From Paraescarpia echinospica (lineage: Eukaryota > Annelida > Polychaeta > Sabellida > Siboglinidae): a DNA stretch of 64,000 nt. Of the stretch, positions 10,141-23,027 are shown piece by piece. The notes beneath the pieces are model-generated. The model was not told the DNA's origin. It searched no databases and worked only from the letters and a program-made list of their open reading frames with translations. Within the stretch, counting starts at the first letter, position 1; each line of letters opens with the position of its first letter. The stretch is from NCBI GenBank assembly GCA_020002185.1, contig CM034532.1:49725349-49789348 (forward strand), given 5' to 3'. The position numbers were made by a program, and so were the translations under genes.

Positions 10141-13100
10141 GTAAGCCTTTGTTTTTGTAGTGGACATCAGAGCAACTTGTAGAGTGTGTTGTTGATGTTA
10201 TTCGCGAGGCATGTTTGTAAGTTGGGCAAAATGGCCGCAAGTGCGTATGTGTGTGTGTGTGGCTGTACGGTACCTACATTGCTACAAGCCATCAACAACA
10301 ACAGCGCGGATGCAATAGTATCCGCAATTACGAAAATACGATCGTTAAACTGTATAGCTGACAGACTGACACGACGTTCGTAGGACTAGAAGTGGACACT
10401 TGAACAATGTTGACAGACGCGAGGGAACCGTTCAGATCGGTTCACGTACGCTGTTGGTGTTGTTGGTCATTCACTCCCCGGGCCAGTCCGCTCTCGCCAA
10501 CTCGGCGTTAGCGTTACTGTCTTAGCCGACCCCGGGTTCACTCAGCGCAAACCCGCGTCTTGTGTACACGAAACGTTTACGTTTCGAATATAATGCCAGA
10601 TTTTTTTACTAGCATGCGTTCTGACAGCGTCGATTACTTGTGTTAATCGAAAGATGACGTAGTAGGGTCGACGACAATATTGGCATGTCGAGAGAAGAAA
10701 GGGTCGATAAGGCGTGTTTGAATTTTAACAGTGAAGTCGTGTATAAAACGATGTCATCTGTATATCTTGGTAGGTTGCCAGTGGAACACGTCCAGTTAGG
10801 TTGTTGTCATAAAACATGAATGGGGTGTCAAGTGTTTGCTTTTCAGAGAAAGATAAATTTACTAGTGTGTAAAAAATTACATGCAGTGATCGATTAAAAA
10901 ACTTATGGCTCAACAGTGTCAGGTAAAGCGATAACCTATTATGCAGCTATTTAAATGAAACTGTCGTCTTATCAATTGGTGCGACAAACGGTGTTGATAG
11001 TAACTGTCTTGGAACCCTGAATTTTTTTTTATTTTTTTTTTCATTACGATTTTATATATAGGCTATATGTATAAATAACCCTGCGGTTTAGTTTCCAATG
11101 TATCATTCCATTTTAATCGGTGTCAACGCATGACATGTTGTCATATAAAAATGCGAAACATCCTTTTTTGTTCAACTTTTGTCAATTTTTTATTGGACTC
11201 GCACATGTTGTTATCGTTCGGAATTTGTATGTGGTGTATACATACTTATTAGTGAATCATGGTGAAAGCATTCACGAGAAAGTGTGAAACCACTTTGAAG
11301 TATAAAACCAAGGATATTTATGATTTAATAAATAAGTGGGAATGAGTGTAAATACGATATTTTTCGCCTGACACCTACGTAATGGGCATACTGGTACTTT
11401 TGTCCATGACACACATTAATTGTTTGTCTTTTACACCCATATACACGGCCGTTGTACATATATAATAATAAGTACAATATATAATAATATATGTATATGT
11501 TAGAGTAAACTTCCCCCCAACATAAACAAGTCTACCACCAGTAATAGGCCACCAGGATAAACATATGTTCCACATGTCTGCAGAATGTGTTAACAACATC
11601 GGTAAAATTGTCACAATTCGGAAAAACTTACTGATGGATGGGTAGGTTTTGCTCGTAAACCCTCCTGTTTAAAAAAATTATATGTCACTGTTGTCTGCCT
11701 TATATACCTGACCAAGTGTATCTAACTGGAAGACAAACAAGTTCACATCTAGATACCTGTGTTTGTATATAATATATAAACAAAAATCATGAAATTAGAA
11801 AAAGAATCTCAATTTGCACTGAACTGCCAGACAAAATACTTGGGAATTAAACTTGTGCAGTGTAATATTTTGGTTTTGTCTGGGAGGACAATCAGTACAA
11901 ACATTAATAATGTACCAGGTGCATAATTGCATGTTCTTTGTATGACTGACTCAGTTTCAGTAGTTTATAAATATAATACAATTTACCTATCAAGTTTAGT
12001 CCATATTCTCAAAGGCAACGTTCTGTGGTCTGATACTTTGTTAAGTACTGTAATAAGGACTGGGATGTAAGAAAAATAGTCCCCAACTCCTCATTCAAGG
12101 TTTATATTTGTTTTTGCAAATTTATACAACACAGTGACACTATTTATGTGTAGCATAGACTAAGCCGATTAGTAATTCAGTATGTAGAGGTACTGAAAAT
12201 GATTCATGCTGTTATACAACTTTACATTGAACAATTCTCTTGTGGTTCTAACTGCCTCGTGTAAATTTCATAACATATTTTGATTTAGATGACATTCACC
12301 AGAGATTTGGTGTTATTCATTCAATTTAATTGGCTTCATTTCATAAACATGTCAGCATTTCGTTTAGTCTTATTGGCCCAATGAGCTACTTCATTGCATC
12401 CCATTTCCTCTTCGAGTGAAATTTTGTTCTCCAAAAGTACAAGTTTTGATTAGTTTAATTGTTATTTTTTGCAAGCCAAATTGTACAAATAGTTTGACAT
12501 GTGTGCAACATTAACATTTGTTTTAGACGTAAGAGAAACTATTTTATTGCGAAGGCAGTCTACTACTGCCATAGATCTGATGATTACAGTTGACATTTTT
12601 TATTTTATTGAACTTTTTCATACCTGTATTTTTTTTACAAAATGCTTGCAGCATACACCAGTTGCGACAACAACATGATTCATCTCAATTGTTGTGTATT
12701 AAAAAATATACAGCAGGCCTACTTTACAACAGCTGTATTGTTGTGGATGTGTTTTTGTCATGGATCATAGGAATTGAATATTTATGATAATTTGATATCA
12801 GTCTTGCAGTTTTGTACAAAATGTGGCACTCTGTGATGACGATCGCAAAGCATAGTGTTTGTACGGTTGCTAATTCAACTAATAAATTATTGAAAACTCC
12901 CTATTCTGGCTTCTCTACCGTGTGTCTCGCCCACAACATTTTTGTTAGTCCTTCTCGAGTATGTCGCCTATATCATGCGAGCAATACAGTCAGACCAGCA
13001 AGCATAAAAACGTTTAAATAATGTTCTTTGCATTTTGCTCCTTGTTAAGACTACATGAACTATGTTGAAGGAATACTGCCTGCCAAATTGTGTTTAGTAA

Positions 13101-13559
13101 GCCTGTATCAACGTTGACAGTTTGGAAGGTACGACCCCCGAAGCATGTTCAAATAGTAAACAGAACATCCAGTTCCAAAACAAAAACAAAAAGTTTTATT
13201 GGCAATGAAGTCGATGCTGAGTTAACTGCAATATCCAGCAGACTTACTGTTACAAATTACTATGCCCGCTAATTCCAGGTAGAGCAACTGACTAGCTCCC
13301 TAGGCCATTGCACCTATTTTTTTACAATTGATGTTGGAAGCAGGAGCAGCATTATGGAGGAGAGTGACAGACGTTATGTCATTTTATGTGGGACAGCTAA
13401 CTGAAGAAACAACTAACTGGAAAAATATTCGGGAATGCTGGCACTGACAGAGAGACTCGGGGAGAAGTATTTGTAGAGTAACACAAAAAGTATTTGTAGA
13501 GTTACACAAAAAGATAGAAGGAAGATGAAGGAATTGAGTGAATAGTTTGGCATGAAAAA

Positions 13560-13837
13560 CACCTAAAGAAGAAAGTAGTCAGAAACAGAATGAGATGGAC
13601 AGGACATGTGAAAGAATGAACGAAGACACTGTCAGTGTGTCAGTGTCAAAAAGAGCATGGAAAGCAGAAGAGAGGGACAAATGGCAAAGAGGAAGACCAA
13701 TGCCGAAATGGAATGACAGCAAGAAACGGGACCTTGGAAGGGCAGGTGTGAAGTGCCAAGAATGGAAGGTTATTGCAGACGACAGAGATATGGAGAGAGT
13801 TATTAAGAAAAGCAGAAGAAGCTACCATTTCAGTTAA
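13560..13837 (+). mobile_element. C-terminal remnant of a non-LTR retrotransposon ORF
   Basis: RNRMRWTGHVK, then with a one-base frame change RMNEDTV, and further on RGRPMPKWNDSKKRDLGRAG and DDRDMERVIKKSRR, follow the common LINE C-terminal pattern (R-x-R-W-x-G-H-V-x-R-M, about 30 residues, R-G-R-P-x-x-R-W-x-D, then D-L and W-K motifs). No catalytic domain is present upstream, so this is a decayed 3' fragment. Clade is not assignable from this tail alone. Confidence 0.6.
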
Positions 13838-15995
13838 ATGATGCAACCCTGCTTGTTTGCCTGTAAATTATTATTTATTAATCTACTTTCTAAACATGTT
13901 AGAGCAACACTAAAGACAATTCGCAGGTTACAAATTCCTCCTTGTTCATAACTGTTGGCCTTGAGTAGGTTGCTTTCTTCAAAATAATCTGTTTGTTTGG
14001 AAAGGGAACAAGTGTTTCCCGTTGAGTTTGACTAGTTAGTGCTGTTAATATGGGCAGCACAGCACCCTCTCTCCCTCCCTCCCCCGCACATCTGTGGGAA
14101 GCTGATCCCATCCTATGACTTATCGATCATACACGCCACTCCGGTGCCAAGGATATTATTTTCTAGGCCACGATAGTGGGTCTTGCTTTAGTACACCCTT
14201 CTGTGTCCTTTTCCAGCCTATTTGTTTACGGTTATCATTAAAACAAGATGCACTGATAAGCACAAGCGCTGCTCCCCGGCTCATATGTCAGATCTTCGGA
14301 CCACTGCCAAGTTCCGCTGTGGACGACAGCACACAAGGCGTGGGGGTGGGTGTTATTCACATGGTTTGCATTTTCCTCCGGGTGCGAACTTTGTAGCTTG
14401 GTGTAACACCGAGCGAATGACTGTTGCCAGTTGAACATGCCCCGCGTCTGCCGTTTTTTGCTGCATTATGCTAACAGTTCGTTATAGATTGGGTGGAAAC
14501 TATGGAATTAAGCAATTATGTTGCGCAGGGTCGGGTGACATGTTATTGACTGTGCCAAGCAGTTTTGCCAGGGTTTTTTTGGTAGGAAGTCTTGCTGCTT
14601 TTTGCCATCTGTTCTTTGTCGTCGCCTCTTGATACACAGTGTTATAGATGCCAGTTCCATTCATTTCCGTGGCGACTCCGGTTCGTCTTCCTGGGTGGGT
14701 GGGTGTCTCGTCACATAGTTTTCCCGCATGTTTCCCGTGCCCCACAGAATGGTTTGTTGTTGTCTCTCTCCCTCTGCAGTTTTTTCTCACTTTTGGTCTC
14801 TACCCCAGCTTTTTCACAATCTGTCTTCACACATTCTAAGTTCTAACTTTCTTAAAAGTCTGTTCCATTACTGAGGATTAACAGTTAGTTCACTGAATTG
14901 GTTGATTTCAATGTGGCAAATCTGCAATGGGTCTGAACACCAATGGGCTTTGCAGTTAAACGAAACTGCTTCTGTTACATTGCCAATAGATTTGTTTATA
15001 TTCCGAATGCTTTCCTTTCATAGGCTAAAAATTCAAATTGTGAACAGTGTTTAGGGCTGTTCAGTGCAATTTTGCTGGCAATCTACTTTCAAACAATCTC
15101 CCAGTAATCATGGTCTTCCTCTCCTTTGCCGGCCAGTCTCTTTACACATACAATCATGAATTCTATTTGAACAGAAACATTGATACTTACTTGTAAGTGA
15201 ATACTTGTTCAGAGTACTTAACCAGGAGTACTTGAGTGAGAGCATACTTCTATAAGAAAGGTTCTCCAAGAAAGTACTTGACTATACTGTTAGTAAGTGC
15301 ATGTTTCCACGATTCCTTGTTTCATTGACATGCTTTGATTCAGTATCTCTGCCAGGTAGGCACCCATAGGTATAATCAGGGTTGTTTATTAATAATAATT
15401 TAATGAACAGCTAAATAACGGTAGAGTTTTCAAGAGATTTATTTCCAATATTAACATTATGTAAACAAATTTTAAGCAGACCAAGTATGTAGAAGAGTCC
15501 CTATATACACGTTTCTTGAGAATTACACTTTGCAATTTTGCCCCGTATCTTAACATTAAAAAAAACATGTACACGCGTAATAAATTTATTCCTCTGCAAT
15601 GATTACTTGAGTTTCGGATTTCTGTTAAGCTTTGTTGTTGGTAATAAAACTCAATTTTCAGCCAGGTCTACAAAGCTTAGCTGTGCCCTTGTGCAGTTGT
15701 AAGTTTGTAACATGATATTAGGCTTCCTCTGCAGTGATGCAAGCACACTCATCACTCAATGTCTGCAGGCCACAGTGGACCAGGCTTAGCCTCCGCAGGA
15801 CAATCTACATAGTTCCTTTCACTGTCTGAGGGTCAGGTCACAACAGCTAGTTATAGATCTATGACAAGTACTGAATAACCGTCTCATTTGACCTTATCGC
15901 AGACTAAATAAATAGTTCTGTCGGTTTTTTTTGGAGTGTTGTATTAAATAATGCGTATAATTGCCGACAGGATGGGCTTGGTGTGTGCAGCATTT

Positions 15996-16345
15996 GGTTT
16001 TTAGTTCTTTGGGCCGAAGGACTTATGCCATCACTCTGCATGTGCCGTCCGCCGTTAGATGCCATATATATATATCTCAGAAACCGTTCAGCAACTTTTT
16101 CTCTAATTTTGCGTAGACATATCTTAGGGTACTGCCACTATGCACGGCAAATATGTATTTGATTGGATCATTCTACCCCCCAGAGCCCCCCAAACTGGTA
16201 AATTTTCACATTTTACTTATTTTTTCAAAAACTCTTCCGTAACTTTTTCTCTGATTTTGTATAGACATTTCATGTGGTAGTGCTACTGTATACACAAGAA
16301 ATCTGTATTTGATAGAATCATTCTAAGGGCACCTAAGGGCCCCCA
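15996..16345 (+). repeat. Dispersed repeat, copy A, with internal units of about 150 bp
   Basis: It begins TTTTTAGTTCTTTGG and CCGAAGG, contains CATCACTCTGC and CCGTCCGCCGTTAG, then two tandem, diverged units of the form CAACTTTTTCTCTAATTTTG, CTTAGGGTACTGCCACTA, TGTATTTGATTGGATCATTC. A second copy lies at 53437-53790. It looks like a dispersed non-coding repeat family; the class is unknown. Confidence 0.75.
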
Positions 16346-16734
16346 AAATTAGATGTATAGTTTGTTTGTCACACATTGGACTAGTTGCTAAAAGACAGTG
16401 TCCTTAAGAGACTGCAACCCTAGTAGACACTACACAGGCTGCATGCCATGGCATTGGCCAGATTAATGATGTGTCATTGAGGGGCACTGGATTCTGCCTT
16501 AAGGGCTGATGCACTGTAGTAAACAGGCAGTTGCCGAAATAAAGTAGCCCTGTGAACTAGTACCACTGTGTTGAGTATTGCCTTCTTTGTTATTGTATGA
16601 TACAGCGTTACTGCATAGCAAGTGACTACGTAACACTAATAGCAATGAATATTTTTTGTTATACCGTGTTCAATTTTTTTTCATGTGAATGACTCAACTT
16701 TAGAATGGACTTTTTAAATTCTTGTAACTTTGGT

Positions 16735-16860
16735 TATAGTGCAAATATTTCAATAAACTTTTCTCTTATTTTACATACACATTTCATGTGGTAGTGCCAC
16801 TATACACACAAAAATCTGTATTTGATTGAATCATTCTAAATGGACTCCAGGGCCTCTTGC
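16735..16860 (+). repeat. Partial unit of the same dispersed repeat
   Basis: Another diverged copy of the internal unit (CTTTTCTCTTATTTTACATA, GTGGTAGTGCCACTATA, TGTATTTGATTGAATCATTC), separated from copy A by about 390 bp of less similar sequence. Confidence 0.65.
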
Positions 16861-17836
16861 CCATTTTTGTAAATCTACTCTAATCACTGGAAGTAAAATA
16901 CCATAAAAGTGTTCCTGTCATTTTGGTGATAAGTACTAGTGATTTACACAGCCACAGTATCGGCAAGAAAAAAGGGAAGTAATGTTGTAACTTAATATTA
17001 TAAAATATAATCCTGGATGTGTTACGATTACATCCTTCAAGTATAACTGCTAAGTGTTACGTAATTAATAATTTTAACCAGGTATGAGTTGAGAATCCCA
17101 CTAACTTATGGGACAAAATGGATACAACACTGCTCCAAAAATGTCTTTGTTGTAACTGTTATGCCTAGAAAATAATGATGGAATGATTTAGGAAGAACAG
17201 TGGATAATTTATGAAGATATGCAGTAGGCATATGCTTGTTATTTCGGTGAAATAATGTCAGGTTTTACTGGTCACGGACGTCAATACTAGCATAGGAATG
17301 GTACTGCGTGCAAACACAAACACACGTACCCCACTAACACACATTTGCATGGAGCGGTAAGTTGTAGATGACGCAGATAACCCGGGGAGTCGTGTGAGAA
17401 TAGTTGATTATTATATCGGCCGGCCGGCCGTGTGATACCATAGCAGCACCTCAGTGCTCGGCCATCACAGCCCTGATCTAGTCTTCCAAGGAAGTACTTA
17501 TAATACACACTTAGTGAGCCAGTCCTGCGACCACATTGACACTTAGCGTCCCACTTACCCCCTGTAAGGGGCGCGGGAACATCGTCCTACACTGCCCAGG
17601 AAGTGCACCCACACTTCGGTGCAGTTCAGCATAAATCAGCGGTGTTTGTCTGCGATGATGTTTCAGTGTTTATGGCTTGTTTTCTTGCAGCATCCACCTA
17701 CAAAACTTCATTACGTCCAAGTGAGTTTTATGGGGCTATAAATTTGATTTTGATTAAGCACAGGGACAGATAAGATGCAGCTGGCCAACGATCGACACGC
17801 ACAGACCAACGATTCCCGACAGTTGGGTGACAATGC

Positions 17837-18187
17837 TTGTTACCATGTTATATTTCAATATTATTTATATACTATACATTATATATCGATCCTGGGGACA
17901 AGTCATTTGTTGACAGTGTTGACTGCAAAATAATGACTGATTTTATCACGCTGCCACAAGTTGTCTTTTGTCAGATCACTGACCAGCTGTACAATTCTTG
18001 TCAGATTCTACAATTTTGTTTTCGAGAAAGATGCATGGAAATGTGTCCCATTAGATGTTACAAAAACAGGAAGAACTTGTCGCCGTGTGCAATGTGTGCT
18101 TCCATGTCACTAGACGTGTTGGAAAAAGTAGATTCCACTAGTTTCTCCTGGCTTTGTGATTGCCCCTCTGTCCCACGTACCAGATGA
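17837..18187 (+). CDS. Unidentified cysteine-rich ORF (116 residues), possible exon or gene fragment
   Basis: Not identified. The ORF has 12 Cys in 116 residues, most of them in the last 75, with spacing such as CQILQFCFRERCMEMCPIRC and CAMCASMSLDVL, ending near WLCDCP. The spacing, plus the final L-C-D-C, is loosely reminiscent of GDNF-receptor/GAS1-type cysteine-rich domains, but too weakly to name it. The first 25 residues (YISILFIYYTLYI) are hydrophobic. A possible splice acceptor (CTTTTGTCAG before ATCACTG near 17975) would make the C-terminal two thirds an exon; no strong donor follows. It lies in intron 1 of the Ig gene on the same strand. It could be a nested gene, a captured fragment or chance. 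Confidence 0.25.
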   Translation: MLPCYISILFIYYTLYIDPGDKSFVDSVDCKIMTDFITLPQVVFCQITDQLYNSCQILQFCFRERCMEMCPIRCYKNRKNLSPCAMCASMSLDVLEKVDSTSFSWLCDCPSVPRTR

Positions 18188-20039
18188 ATAGTTCTTAACG
18201 ACTTAACGGAAACACTTCTTTTACGATTGTGAAATTATTGATATTATGCTTGCAACAGTGTGTTGGTTGTAGTGGATTGTCAACTTAAGTTAAGACTTCT
18301 CTCCAGTATTATCATCATGACAAATAGGTGCATTTACTTTTCATCAGGATACTGTTAAAAATGGTCAGATATGCTAACATTTTTAATCTAATTATGGAGG
18401 TTTGGGAATTTTCCACATGGGGTGAATGCCATTTATAGCCTGCATAGCCAAGCACCCTAGTGTCATATGACCAAGCACCAGGGCAAGTCACAACCACTTT
18501 CTTGTGCCTATCAGCTTCTATTGGTGTGAACATGTCAATGGTGGGTGCTACAGTGCCACCAGACCTCATGAACTCTGGCAGTTGTGTTTAATGTGGGCAC
18601 TCCCACTATTACTCCCAATACAGTTTTGCCCATTTCAGAAACTACTTTTGGCATACGTCCTATAATAATGCATTTCAAAATTCCATCTGCTGTGAATAGG
18701 AATCTAGTGACATAGTGTATTAAATGATATCAACAAATAATTATTTGATTACATAATATTGGTTTTAATTGTTTCTAATTATAGTGTGACTGACATTACA
18801 ACAAAAGGAAAACTCAAAAACCTACCTTCATTCATGTCAAATTTCTCCTCAAAGTATAAATGACAGAAACCAACAAATACCCTTGAATGATTCACCAATA
18901 AATAGGGTTTAGAAAAACACAATTAGTAAATTGAAATTTTACCAACAACATACACAAATATAGCGTGACTCACTTATCTTGACACGTGTTACATGAAGTC
19001 AGCTAATATTTACTCACTGATCAGGCACACTTTAGCTTGAGGGAAATGGATTTTTCTGTTTGTATTATGTTGTGAGGACAATGTAATGGAGAAAGGAGGC
19101 AACATTAGTTAAAATATGCAATAACCCTTTCATGTTACACATAAAGTAATGCCAACTTGAACATAATGGCTTAAATCAAGAAATGTGTATGCACAAGAAT
19201 TGAAAAAACTATGCACAGGAATTGAAAAACACTAGCCCATTATCCCATCAAAAATGATGCCCTTACAGTTACAATTACCTTTGCAAAAACATTTGAAACC
19301 AAATATAATTAGACAGACTAACCTTCGTGTATAGTATTGCCTAGATCTATAAATCCGAACAAGATCTGAAGCCATACATTTGTGATTAATTACGTATTTA
19401 AAAAATTTAAATGGCCACAATGGTTTACAGTGATGGGTGGTTTCAGTCTGTTTTACCAATTTATTTTATTATTAGTATTCTTAAAGTAACCTATTAAATG
19501 TTACACAAAAGTAGCAGTACTTAGTTTTAAAAGGAGTTCCCTTTCACCACCAAAATATTGGTGTGATAATGATGATTAATCTGGGTACAGATATTTGGTT
19601 CATCACATTAATCTGTTTCTGTAATTACTACCTGGCAACCTATAATTCAGTATTTTATTCTGTAAAAGAATTGATTTAAACATATATAAACAGATTATGT
19701 GAACAGCAGAAAAGAGGTTTGCTTGTGGCCTGTAACTAAGCCATAGATGTTGATGAGAGTTTCCTCCTGGCCACTCAGGCTCTTGACGTGATCTCCTCTG
19801 GTGTGTCTAGGCCAGATTATTGGTATGAAATAGATGTCATCTCGTGTAAAAAGGTGAAGTGTGGGTTGCCATGATCTCTGGGTCACAGTTCTCTAATTCC
19901 TCATTGATTTGCCTATATAAACGCACTAAGCCCATCAAAGGGACCTGAGTTCAGAGGCCCAACAAATCAGAATAGTTAAGCCTGACAGTGATTGATAGAT
20001 GATCAGGGATGTGCCAAAGTCATCATCAGAATGAGGAAT

Positions 20040-20130
20040 TGTCAAGGATTTTTGGTGAAAAACACTTTAACATAAAATAAGTCAAGGGCATAGCTCTGAA
20101 CTGTCCTAAGGACTGGATGCCATGCAGAAG
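20040..20130 (+). repeat. SINE-type 3' tail fragment
   Basis: CTGTCCTAAGGACTGGATG at about 20100 matches the tail of the SINE-like segments near 27440 (GAGGATTGGATGCCATGA) and 36680 (CAGTCCTAAGGACTGGGTA). Only the 3' part is recognisable here. Confidence 0.4.
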
Positions 20131-22137
20131 GTAATACAGTTTGTACTTAGAGGTAATACAGTAGTATTCAAATGTTTTAACAGAACATTTTAAATACTAG
20201 ATATTTGCCACTACAATTTGCTCTGTTAAGTAGTCAAGCAGTAAGCCAGTAATTACACTCCAACAAACATAACCTGATCTTGTTGTCTTATAAATGTAAA
20301 ATGCATTTTGAAAAGTGTAATTAATCTGTAAGATTTAGGCCAATTCTCTGTACTTGTAACTACACTTAAATAGTCTATAGCCTGCAGGTCAGAATTCTAG
20401 ATTATTCACTCACCAGCCTTGGGTAATTTTCCAAATTGGCCACTTTTTATGTAGCCTGATTCAAAGACAACTGGGTCCGTGCTCTTACTCTTAAACTTGT
20501 GTTAGTTCTGGTAGCAGGTTTTTTGGCATAATTATGGTAATATAGCAATCTAAAAGTGCAAAAGACTGACATCAAATCTACAACATCACTATTTAAAACA
20601 AACAACATCTACTGGTCACATCAGCCGGAACGAATTATGCACAGCGATCCGCTGTAGAAATGTGTTTTTCTGTGTCTTGATGTTGATATGGCTGATACTG
20701 TTGGCGATTGTCAACATAGGTTTGCTGTCAGTGACACATCTGTTTTTCTTGTCAGCGAATAAGACCTCATAAGCCGAATTCCTAATTGCCCATAGATCCA
20801 TCATACGCCAATGCATTATGATCCATCACTTTTGAGAGAAATGCTGTTTAGGATGTAAACGTCTTACTACTGTCTACAGTTGTGTTGGTTGGCCATGATC
20901 TCATAAAAAGGCAATGTGTATCCAAAGACGCAATGGCATTGTAGATCGAGTAAAACAATATGTAAATATAATACTGTATATGTTTTCAATACTAGATTCT
21001 CATTAGCTGAGTTTTAATTAGCATTTGTAACCATAGTTAGAAAACATCTACACCTCAGATACTGCAGTTACTTCTTTGCCTTTGACCGTTGTATTTGTAT
21101 ACATGCACAGTTGTATGTGGTGAGGAATTAAGGGTTAGATCAGTTGAAAATATTACAAAATTCCGTTGTCATTTAAAAAACTTATCTTTACAACCTTGCT
21201 TATCCACCATAGCTCCCTAGCGCCTTGACCCATCTGTTGACAACTGGAATACTGCTTATGGATTTTGAGATTGACCAATCCTTTTGTTTTGATGCACCTC
21301 TGAGCTTGGTTTCCAAGGATTTAGGCACAATAGAAGTTATCTTATTATTATTATCTATAAAGTTCATTGTGGTTCAGCTGAAAATTCAAACACGTTTGAC
21401 CTCAGTGTTCGATAGGGTAAAAAGCAACCCGGAACTGGTTCAAGGACGGTGCTGTAAGGTAAAGCGTTGCACCTCCCAATACACTAGAACAGTAGGCCCA
21501 CATGGGACATTATGGCAGTCCACTGTTGACTCCACACAGCCCTGCCCAGCCTGGCTGGACTCTCCATTGGGCTGGCTGTCCATTCGTTGACATGCTACTA
21601 CCTCTGCCTGGTGGTCGGTCTTCTTGTCCTTTTCGACAATCCACAATGAATTATCTGTTGTGTGCAAAAGTTGGTTATCGGCTGATTGCTGCATGAAAGG
21701 ACAATGGTTCCTCGTGCGTGATTGTGTGATTGGAGGCAGTGGCACTTGGGCGTGGTGTTTGGGTCTGGTCGTATTTGTCTGTGCAAATATACACATAGCA
21801 CGCACGCTGGCATTGGCAGTACTAGGTACTGTGCTAAAACACTCAACCAAGTGTCTGAATTGAAGCAAACGGTCAATTGTTATTTATGCATGTACATCTG
21901 ATTAGATGTTATCTGCTGCCAAAATATGGTCAGTTAGGTCATCAGTACAACTCGTAAAATTGAGCATTTATAATTTCACCGAAGAGTCGGATAGAACTGC
22001 TAAGGTTTCTTAAAACCAGTTGAAACGAATTAATTCACTATTCATAATACATTCCTTACATGTATATGTATATATATCTGTTTATTTTTTACCCAAATTC
22101 AAAAGAAACTAACTTGCTATATATATGAGATATTCCT

Positions 22138-22785
22138 ACGGTAAGTTTCCGTGTACAATACGCACCCCAACTTTTGCAAAATTCTTACAGAATTCCTATA
22201 TTACCATGTATAATATGCATCCCAACTTGGGGCATCAACGCCTCATTTCTCCGCTTCTGATAGTTTGCTTGAAGCACGGCTCAGGGTTAACTACTGTCAT
22301 TTCATCAAAGTTCGTTTGTGTGATGATCCTTGAATCCATACGAGAATCGTAAAAATGTCCCTTACGCAAGTTACAGCATTACCACCGGCACTTCGCACAC
22401 GATGATGTCACCTCGTGAGTCGTATCCACCTGGTGGATACTTGTATGACTACGAATGACCCCCCAAGCGGGTGTATGTAGAACTACTCGGAACCCCTAGC
22501 GGACTATCAGGACTGTGTTTCCACCATGATGTACGCACCAAACTGCGTTACCGTGAAACTATCTTTTATGAAACGCACGTCTAGGATACTTACGCTGCGT
22601 GATAGATTGTATAAACTGAATGGTGACATTTTCTATGCTTTGCCTAAAAAGCAACATTTCCCTGACCATGTACTTCTTGCTTATATCCAGTTGGAGAATT
22701 TTTTTTAGCTCTAGCACCATGTATAATACAAACCTGGACTTGTAACTAAAATATGAAGGATAAATGTGCATATTATACATGAAAA
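22138..22785. mobile_element. MITE-like segment with inverted CATGTATAATATGCA ends
   Basis: CATGTATAATATGCATCCC at about 22206 and TGTGCATATTATACATG near 22780 are inverted copies. Direct-orientation relatives (GTGTACAATACGCACCCC near 22153, CATGTATAATACAAACC near 22719) sit beside them, resembling the subterminal motifs of a non-autonomous DNA transposon. A 19-bp palindrome lies inside (GTATCCACC, T, GGTGGATAC at 22422-22440). No target duplication was found and no transposase remnant is visible, so superfamily and exact ends are open. Confidence 0.4.
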
Positions 22786-23027
22786 ATTGTGGTATTTATA
22801 TACTTTGACATTTTCCCTTGGCACGAATATAATCCAATTGACGTCGCTAAATCAAATTTTATTAAGGTATGACTAATAAAACTGACCATTTGATGGAATT
22901 ACCCCCATTTCAAACGGAAACAATTCTATGATAAATTCCTGTGAAAACATTACATTTTTATAATTTAAGTGACACTGTAACATGCTGTAAATGATTACAA
23001 CTTATCTGTTGCTTTGTTGTGTTACAG

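Larger units (their letters stand above)
9690..10680 (+). promoter_or_regulatory. CpG-rich promoter region of the Ig gene
   Basis: CpG dinucleotides become frequent here (for example GACGCACC, CCGCTCGC, GCGCGCCTG, and dense CpG at 10200-10580), unlike the sequence on either side. Exon 1 lies inside it. This fits a CpG-island promoter at the 5' end of a gene. No clear TATA box is positioned for the start, and the exact transcription start cannot be read. The 5' UTR probably lies within the 100-300 bases before 10074, which is inference. Confidence 0.5.
10141..23027 (+). other. Intron 1 (12.9 kb)
   Basis: Bounded by GTAAG at 10141 and a pyrimidine-rich tract ending GTTACAG at 23027. The contents listed separately are a LINE remnant near 13.6 kb, a dispersed repeat at 16.0-16.9 kb, a cysteine-rich ORF at 17.8 kb, a SINE-type tail at 20.1 kb and a MITE-like segment at 22.1-22.8 kb. 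I see no gene, RNA or clear element in 10681-13559, 13838-15995, 18188-20039 or 20131-22137; ORFs of 60-140 codons there show no family resemblance and overlap one another on both strands. Confidence 0.6.

Noticed and set aside
21225..21876. 121-residue + strand ORF and 142-residue - strand ORF overlapping it
   Set aside because: No family resemblance, overlapping on opposite strands, no splice-site or repeat support.
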